64,000 bases of DNA from Galaxea fascicularis (taxonomy: Eukaryota > Cnidaria > Anthozoa > Scleractinia > Euphylliidae): the NCBI GenBank assembly GCA_948470475.1, contig OX419337.1, forward strand, positions 36,159,036-36,223,035, given 5' to 3'. The stretch's first letter is position 1. Each line of letters starts with the position of its first letter. Of the stretch, positions 58,361 to 64,000 are shown in pieces. The notes under the pieces are model-generated. The model did no database searches. It was not told the origin of the DNA and saw only the letters and a program-made list of their open reading frames with translations. A program made the translations under genes and the position numbers.

Positions 58361-58818
58361 TTCTCGTCTGAGTAACTGAACAAAAGCCAGATAAAAAAAA
58401 AAGTTAAAGTGAGAGTCTTTTTTGATACGCCTGCTGTCCTAGATTCAAAGGCAGTTTAATTTTTTTGTTGTACTCATTTTAATTTTGATCGGAGATAGCT
58501 TGACATTACAGCCAGTCTGACCGTTTGCACGCCCGGCTGCACGCAGGCTAGCACTCACACTTATCAATGAATAAACGCCAAAAAATGATGCCTGTGAAAA
58601 GGTATGAAGGACTTTGTTTAAATATATATACGCTGAAAAAAATAACCAATTTCAGATAAGCCTCAGATGAGCTCCATTTTTTGCGGCAAAATGTTTGAAA
58701 GGACGTTGGCGTCAAAAATATGCGGCCGTACTGAAACCATTGAAGAGTGGGAAGTCATGCGTGAATCGTTGATTGACACGTACCGCCAAGAAGCAGTGTT
58801 ATGAAATCGGAAGTCGAT

Positions 58819-58833
58819 ATGGCGGCGAGTTGA
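58819..58833 (+). promoter_or_regulatory. Short upstream ORF / ATGGCGG motif before alpha-catulin
   Basis: ATG GCG GCG AGT TGA sits 61 bp upstream of the alpha-catulin start codon in a GATATGGCGGCGAG context. It is either a four-codon upstream ORF in the leader, or a YY1-type ATGGCGGC motif marking a TATA-less transcription start. No TATA box is visible nearby. Confidence 0.4.
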
Positions 58834-58893
58834 GTTGGATTCAAACTAAAAGAGCCTTTTTGGGCCTTTTAGAACAATCTATCCCCATCTAAA

Positions 58894-61800
58894 ATGGAAA
58901 AGTGGGACTCTGAAAACTTGGAAATCCGCAGTAAGTCAGTGGAACAGACGCTAGTGCCCTTAGTGACTCAGGTGACGGTTTCTGTTTCTTAATTTGAACG
59001 AAAGATAGAGTAACTTCTTTGGATTTCAGTATCCATGCTTGCAGGGAAAAAGAACTTCTCTTTTGTCTCAGCTGTAGTGTTGTTTGAGCTCTGATTTAAC
59101 TCATTAGACTTTCATTTTGAAGTCGTCTGTAACATGTTGTGGTTTTCTCTCTTGCTCGCAGATAACAACCCTTGTCAACCACAAAGACAACGGACGGAGA
59201 TCTGAAAAAGCCCGTAAGGCAATCCACGAAATCGGCAAAGTTGTAGCATTTGCTGTCGACCGGTTTGTCAGTGTTGGCGAGCAGATCGCTGAGGAAAACG
59301 AAGATGTGGCTTCTGAAATGCGCAAGGCGTGTGAAGAAGCGAAAAAATCAGGCCAGGCAATTTTTGATCTCACAAGTACGGCTGGAGATGTTGTTGGCGA
59401 TGACGGAGTGAACGCCGCCGATAAAAGTGGCATGGTCAGGGCCGCTCGCTCGTTGCTGTCGGCCGTAACACGAGTTTTGATTATCGCAGACTCTGTTGTA
59501 GTGAAAAGGCTTTTGAAAGCCGTCAAAAAGGTAAGGAATGTTTTGTGTTGAAACTGAATTTTCAACTTTGCGGGAGTTTGTCTAGGTGTCTGGCGTGCAC
59601 AAGGTCGCGAGGTTCGTTAATTGCAGATTACTTGTTCAACTTCAAGGTTGTTTATTCTGTTGCTTATTTCGACTTGAACAATTGTTTAAAAAAAAGGTTC
59701 AAGACTTGTTGAGTTGATTACTTCAATTGCGCATGAAGTTGGAAGCATTTTTAAGTTAATCGATGCGTTCTCGCCATTTCTAGGCGAAAACGAATAATAT
59801 TTAAGTAAGTCTTAATATTTTATTCATAATATTCCACCAGGCGGTTTTTCTCCTGATTGGTAACAGATAGAAGACGTTAAGTTTTTTGCGTAGGGGTAAC
59901 CTGGCTGTGATGAATTTGGTTTCATTTTGGCTTAATTTAGGAAGATCAGAAGAGAAACTTGTTTGGGTTTTTGCTGTCAGATCTGGTGTACTGTACAGTA
60001 AATGTGCAGTTAAAAATATTCCATTCATGTAAATCGAGAAGTTGAAGTTATGCCGGTAATGTATTGAAATGAACGATTGGAACGAAAGGGCGGGCTTAAA
60101 AAGTATTCAAAAATTACGAAATGACTGATTTCGTACGTCGGTTAAACTGAAAACGACGTTTAATGTGGTCTTTGCAAATCGAAGTTCTCTTTACAAACTT
60201 TTAACTTAACCTAAATCGAGAATGTTGAACAATTGGATTACGGTGTTTATATAAACTAAACACATCGTGCCCACCTAAAGAGTCGTATCTTTGTCCTTTT
60301 AAATCCTTGTAGAAACTGTTTGCAAACAGTTGAAGGAACAGGTTTTGAAAAGCCAACGTTTGTTTACTCTATGTCATTAGTACGACAATCTTAAGAGCAT
60401 CCCCCACAGCATTTTGTATTTCTCAACATTTCAAGGGTGGTAGACACTTAAAGGTCACAGTTTTTCTGTGTGTTAGACGCCGGATCACGTTAACTTCTTG
60501 AGTGACCTCGCAAATAGCTAAACACCCTGTGTTGACAAAATTTCAATGCATATAATTTACACACTCATGTGTGAAACAAATAACATTGATCGTAATTGAA
60601 ATCGGCGTTGGATTTGACAATATCTGCCAACTTGCACTGCAGTTGTTAATATTGATCAACTTCCCACAAACTCTCTGGGTAATAAAACTCTATGGCTACT
60701 TCTACTGGTATTTCTATACTGTACTTTAATTGAAGCGTGACCTTTCAATTTTAGCTGTTAATGTTGTACATGACACTCTGTGGCCTTAGAAGTTTCTCCC
60801 TTATAACCCCTAAACTCAAAGGTGATCACGCTTCATAAAACAGAATGCAGGTCACAAGAATAAGGACAGAATCACACAAGATGAATTTGCTTTGTATTTT
60901 AACAATTTCTCCAAACTACTTCTGTAGGAAATGAGTAGGATTAACAGATGAGAATTTAAATTTTGATCGTATGGTTTGAAGGTTAAGTTTGTCAATCTTG
61001 AAACGTTGGAGTGTGATTCTTCAATTAAAACCTTGCTGTGGTTTGTTATGCCACTAGTTGTAGTTCAGCACATAATTTGTGGTAAGACCTGAAGTGAGAT
61101 GAGTGTAATAATTAAATAATTGAGAAACACTGCTTGTATTTTGAACAAAATTATGCAATCTTGTAGTGACATTCTTGGGGTAACTGTTGTTGTTGCTTTT
61201 GGTGTTGTGACACAGGCTGGGTTGTTCAAAAGCTGGATAGCGCTATCCACCAGATAAATATCTGTCCAGTCTATCCAGTAGATAATGCAATTAGATAGCG
61301 CTATCCAACCTTTGTTCAAATGGGGGCCAGGTTATTACTTACTTTATTTATTGCTCATAAATTACAGGTTGATGACAGATTAAGGGAATTGGAAGGTGTG
61401 AACACTTTCACAGATTTTGTCCAAGCATTTAGTCAGTTTGGATCAGACATGGTGGAGTTAGCTCATTTATCAGGAGACAGACAAAATGTAAGCACTTAGT
61501 GATTGGCTCAGTGTGTCCTAAGATCGACATTCTTTCAACTAAGATTCTTCCTTTTGTCTTAGTATGCATGTGACAATATAGAATACTGTAAATCACATCT
61601 GTTAGTACTTCACAGCACCTAACATATTTACCATCTCACTTACCTGTTGTTCTGAATATTTTGCCTATTGTACAGTTCAAGAAAATATCCACAAATAAGC
61701 AAAAGTATGGAACTAAATTGGAATTTCTGTAAGGGGGTGTACATCAACAAACCTTCTGGTGGGGGGAGGGTGCACATTAACAAACCCTCTGTGGGTGGGG

Positions 61801-63729
61801 GGGGTGGATATTTTTTAGAACCACACATATTTACCACTGTTTGTTTTTGAATATTTAGGATTTAAAAGATGACACTCTGAAAGCAGAAATGGGAGCAGCG
61901 AGGTCTATACTTGAAAAGTCTACAATGATGTTGCTGACAACGTCAAAGGTTTAAAAAAAAAAGATTGACATTTTTTGTTAAACTGTAACATTTTTCAGAA
62001 AGTTCTTCACTTACCCAGCTGTTCAATGTAAATGATTAAAAATCCTCATCTTGACAAGCAGGTCTACTGTATCTGAAAATGTTGAGTTTGTCAAGAAGGG
62101 TCATTGGAAACTTAAGAGGGAGGAGAGAATGGGGACTTTGTTTCTTACCATTAAAGGTCATTTATGGTGTTCTTGTTACAGACATGTCTTCGGCATCCAG
62201 ACTCCAGGTCTGCGAAGGGAAACAGGGAAGGTGTTTTCAAGAAGATGAGGGAAGCCATGGCAACAATCACATCTGTTGTTCAAGATGAGCATAATGATGA
62301 TTCAACAGAAAATGGTGGATTAGCTATGGATCTTGGAGAGTTTGAAGTTAGTTCTTCTTTTCTCAATCAGCTTTGTTGGAAATAAATTAACAAAAAATCA
62401 AAGTTTGATCCTTGAGGGGTGAGGAACCACTCTGGGAAGGGTAGAAATCTGGTCACCCCATCCGTGTTTTCTTGTTGGGTATCCTGTGGTGAACAAGTCA
62501 TCCATCTGTGCAAGAGTATTGATACCCCTGATGACTTTGTTCTGGGTTTCCTGTGATGGAGAATCTAATGTAAAAGCAAGGACAATCCTAGTCACTTCGT
62601 GCTGGTTGTCCTGTGGTGGACTAGCAACCCATCCAGGGAGTAAAACCAATGTGTTACGAGTTCGTTTTGTGACCTCGGTCACACTCAAATAAACACGGCC
62701 TCTGCCAAATGTATACGTGACCTCTGTCACACTTTAATAAACATGGCCTCCGCCAAATGTAGTCGTGACCTCTGTCACACTTCAATAAACACCACTGACT
62801 AAAAACATTCTCTCTAAAAGCTACACTGATTGGCTTATATACTTAATAACAGAACATTCTAGAACTTTTGGCTCACCTAATTAGAGTAACATTACGACAT
62901 TAAAAACTATTTACAGCATCATACATAATTGGCTTGAAAAAACTGCTGATTAAATATGCAAGAAGCTTCTAGGCTAAATTAGCATATTCACGAACTCTCC
63001 AGACAGTGATGCAAGTCACACAACAATTTTTTCGTAACACAATGCTTTTCAAAGGGTAGTCATCAAGTCAAGTTAGAGAAAGACCTTGCATTTCATTTCT
63101 GTTGTCTTTCAGTCTTTGCTGTTTGTCACTGTCATTCAGGATTGAGCTCTGGCTATTTCTACCACAGTTCATGTAGCTGGAATCTAAAAAAAAAGACTTT
63201 GTTCTTCAAAATCTACCAACAGTCTCACAGCCATTAGCCATCATAGCTCATCTTGTCCTAGTTGATTTGTATAGGAGTAGCTCTACCTTTTGAACATAGT
63301 GCTGGCTTCATTTAACCATGTAACATTTTCCCCATGTATGAACAAAGTATATACTCCATGGGCATGCCTCTGACCATTACTTATTGAAATATTTACCACC
63401 AACTATTTGCCTTTATCAAAATGATGATTCTTGCAAAAATAATTCTTAACCCACTATTGAATTCAAACTTGATTGTAATATGTTGACAAAACTTGATTTG
63501 ATGAAATTTTTGCCAACAGAGTGTTCTAGAAGCATATAAGCAAAGTTCTCCTGATGACAGTGAATGCAAGATTAAGTTCCAGAAGGCATTTGCAAAGATC
63601 TTGGATGATGTGCAGTCGGTGATCAACTCTCCTCACATGAGAAAAGAAAAACGAGAATCAATATTAGCCCTCTGTGAGAATGCACAGGATATAATGAAAG
63701 ACATTTTAGAAAAGTATAAAGATAATAAG
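58894..63729 (+). CDS. CTNNAL1: Alpha-catulin (vinculin/alpha-catenin family), 5' part
   Basis: Six exons, all in phase 0, join to 344 residues: 58894-58971, 59162-59530, 61368-61487, 61859-61948, 62182-62346, 63520-63729; the last donor is GTAACA at 63730 and the gene runs off the window. The start reads MEKWDSENLEIRSKSVEQTL + VPLVTQITTLVNHKDNGRRS, followed by FTDFVQAFSQFG, VELAHLSGDRQND and TSKTCLRHPDSRSAK, which identify alpha-catulin rather than alpha-catenin or vinculin. The family forms helical bundles; catulin acts as a cytoskeletal scaffold linked to Rho signalling and the dystrophin complex in animals studied. The start codon is supported by the short conserved first exon. The poorly conserved stretch is exon 5's end (QDEHNDDSTENGG). 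Confidence 0.92.
60840..60985. repeat. Dispersed repeat copy in alpha-catulin intron 2
   Basis: Blocks AGAATAAGGACAG, AATCACACAAGATGAATTTG, TTTGTATTTTAACAATTTCT + CCAAACTACTTCTGTAGGAA and GAGAATTTAAATTTTGATC match the villin-intron copies (33770-34335) and the copy split by the outer transposon. Confidence 0.65.
61214..61325. repeat. Palindromic MITE (GGATAGCGCTATCCA arms)
   Basis: GGGTTGTTCAAAAGCTGGAT + AGCGCTATCCA at the left is mirrored by TGGATAGCGCTATCC...TTTGTTCAAATGGGGGCC at the right. Internal pairs CCAGATAAATA and TATCCAGTAGATA are also visible. About 110 bp, in an alpha-catulin intron just before the exon at 61368. Confidence 0.65.
62430..62645. repeat. Dispersed repeat with repeated CCTGTGGTGGA phrase
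   Basis: GGGTATCCTGTGGTGAACAA, GGGTTTCCTGTGATGGAGAA and GGTTGTCCTGTGGTGGACTA + GCAACCCATCCAGGG are three variants of one phrase spaced about 70 and 80 bp apart. It lies in the alpha-catulin intron after the exon at 62346. No coding content. Confidence 0.4.
62658..62803. repeat. 48-bp tandem repeat, three copies
   Basis: GTGACCTC starts at 62669, 62717 and 62765, a period of exactly 48 bp. Each unit reads GTGACCTCTGTCACACTT + AATAAACATGGCCTC + GCCAAATGTA. The inner TGACCTCTGTCA is a short imperfect palindrome. Located in an alpha-catulin intron. Confidence 0.75.
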
Positions 63730-63754
63730 GTAACAGTGAGATGGTATAGTTAAG

Positions 63755-63945
63755 AAATGGTGAACGTGCAGCGTGCAGTTATCGAGTTATATATGCACGC
63801 GGGAGGTTGCTAAGCACGAAAGAAGCGTAAGAGTCGCACGAGGCGATAGCCGAGTGCGACTCTAGCTTCTTGAGTGCTTAGCAAACCTCCCAAGTGCATA
63901 TATAACTCGATAACTGCACGCTGCACGTTCACCATTTCTTTTATA
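63755..63945. repeat. Long near-perfect palindromic MITE
   Basis: GAAATGGTGAACGTGCAGCG + TGCAGTTATCGAGTTATATATG at the left is mirrored by CATATATAACTCGATAACTG + CACGCTGCACGTTCACCATTTC at the right. The arms continue through GGAGGTTGCTAAGCAC/GTGCTTAGCAAACCTCC to a small central loop, about 85 bp per arm. In the intron after alpha-catulin exon 6. Confidence 0.8.
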
Positions 63946-64000
63946 ACATTGAGACTTTTGAGACAGAATATATTGAATCTTGTGTGGCTTACATGAGGTC

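Larger units (their letters stand above)
50724..58800. other. Intergenic region between villin and alpha-catulin
   Basis: About 8 kb between two divergently transcribed genes. It is AT-rich with simple repeats ((AAT)n at 50785-50815, T-run at 55685-55709, a G-run at 55536-55548). Apart from the features listed separately I can support no exon. A frame at 52776-53051 lacks an ATG and has only a weak resemblance to zinc-finger-bearing transposase N-termini (VDCQQCAQKFAI). Confidence 0.45.

Noticed and set aside
59104..59565. 153-codon minus-strand frame
   Set aside because: Antisense to alpha-catulin exon 2.

Overview
The window is eukaryotic and metazoan: AT-rich, with intron-split genes (GT/AG introns), dense miniature inverted-repeat elements (MITEs), tRNA-derived SINEs and non-LTR reverse-transcriptase remnants. 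The gene content (Nup160, a bHLH factor, a full-length villin with headpiece, alpha-catulin) and the repeat style point to an anthozoan cnidarian, probably a stony coral. That placement is inference; no marker here fixes the species.

Layout. Positions 1-2.2 kb: SINE copies and the first two coding exons of NUP160 (minus strand, the rest lies off the left edge). 2.2-6.5 kb: intergenic. 6.6-7.4 kb: an apparently single-exon group A bHLH factor (plus) with a TATA-like box. 7.4-22.6 kb: intergenic with a non-LTR fragment split by a MITE, a 2.7-kb element with long inverted arms full of TGATTTGA-type repeats, degraded RT pieces and several MITEs. 22.7-50.7 kb: a villin gene on the minus strand; I could join 21 coding exons in frame to an 818-residue protein with six gelsolin repeats and a C-terminal headpiece. 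50.7-58.9 kb: intergenic between villin and the head-to-head alpha-catulin gene. 58.9-64 kb: the first six coding exons of alpha-catulin (CTNNAL1), running off the right edge.

The standout is villin intron 3 (37,684-48,547). It holds a nested transposon-in-transposon. The outer unit (38,460-48,375, 9.9 kb) has related inverted ends, a perfect 8-bp direct repeat on both sides, and two tandem satellite families (about 50 bp and 144 bp). Inside the 50-bp satellite zone sits a 5.9-kb apparently intact autonomous DNA transposon (39,650-45,530) with 105-bp terminal inverted repeats that differ at one position. It carries two convergent multi-exon genes whose stop codons are 27 bp apart. One encodes a THAP-HTH-DDE transposase (543 aa, all three acidic residues visible). 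The other (902 aa) joins in one reading frame a SAP domain, a SWIM zinc finger, a YqaJ-type nuclease, a SUMO-interaction-like motif and a Ulp1/C48 cysteine protease with its His-Asp-Gln-Cys set. The two genes start just inside the two ends, so the near-identical repeats, each with two CACGTG boxes, probably act as both transposon ends and paired promoters. THAP/DDE plus YqaJ resembles what I recall of the ISL2EU (IS4EU) superfamily; the Ulp1 half joined to the nuclease is the least expected part.
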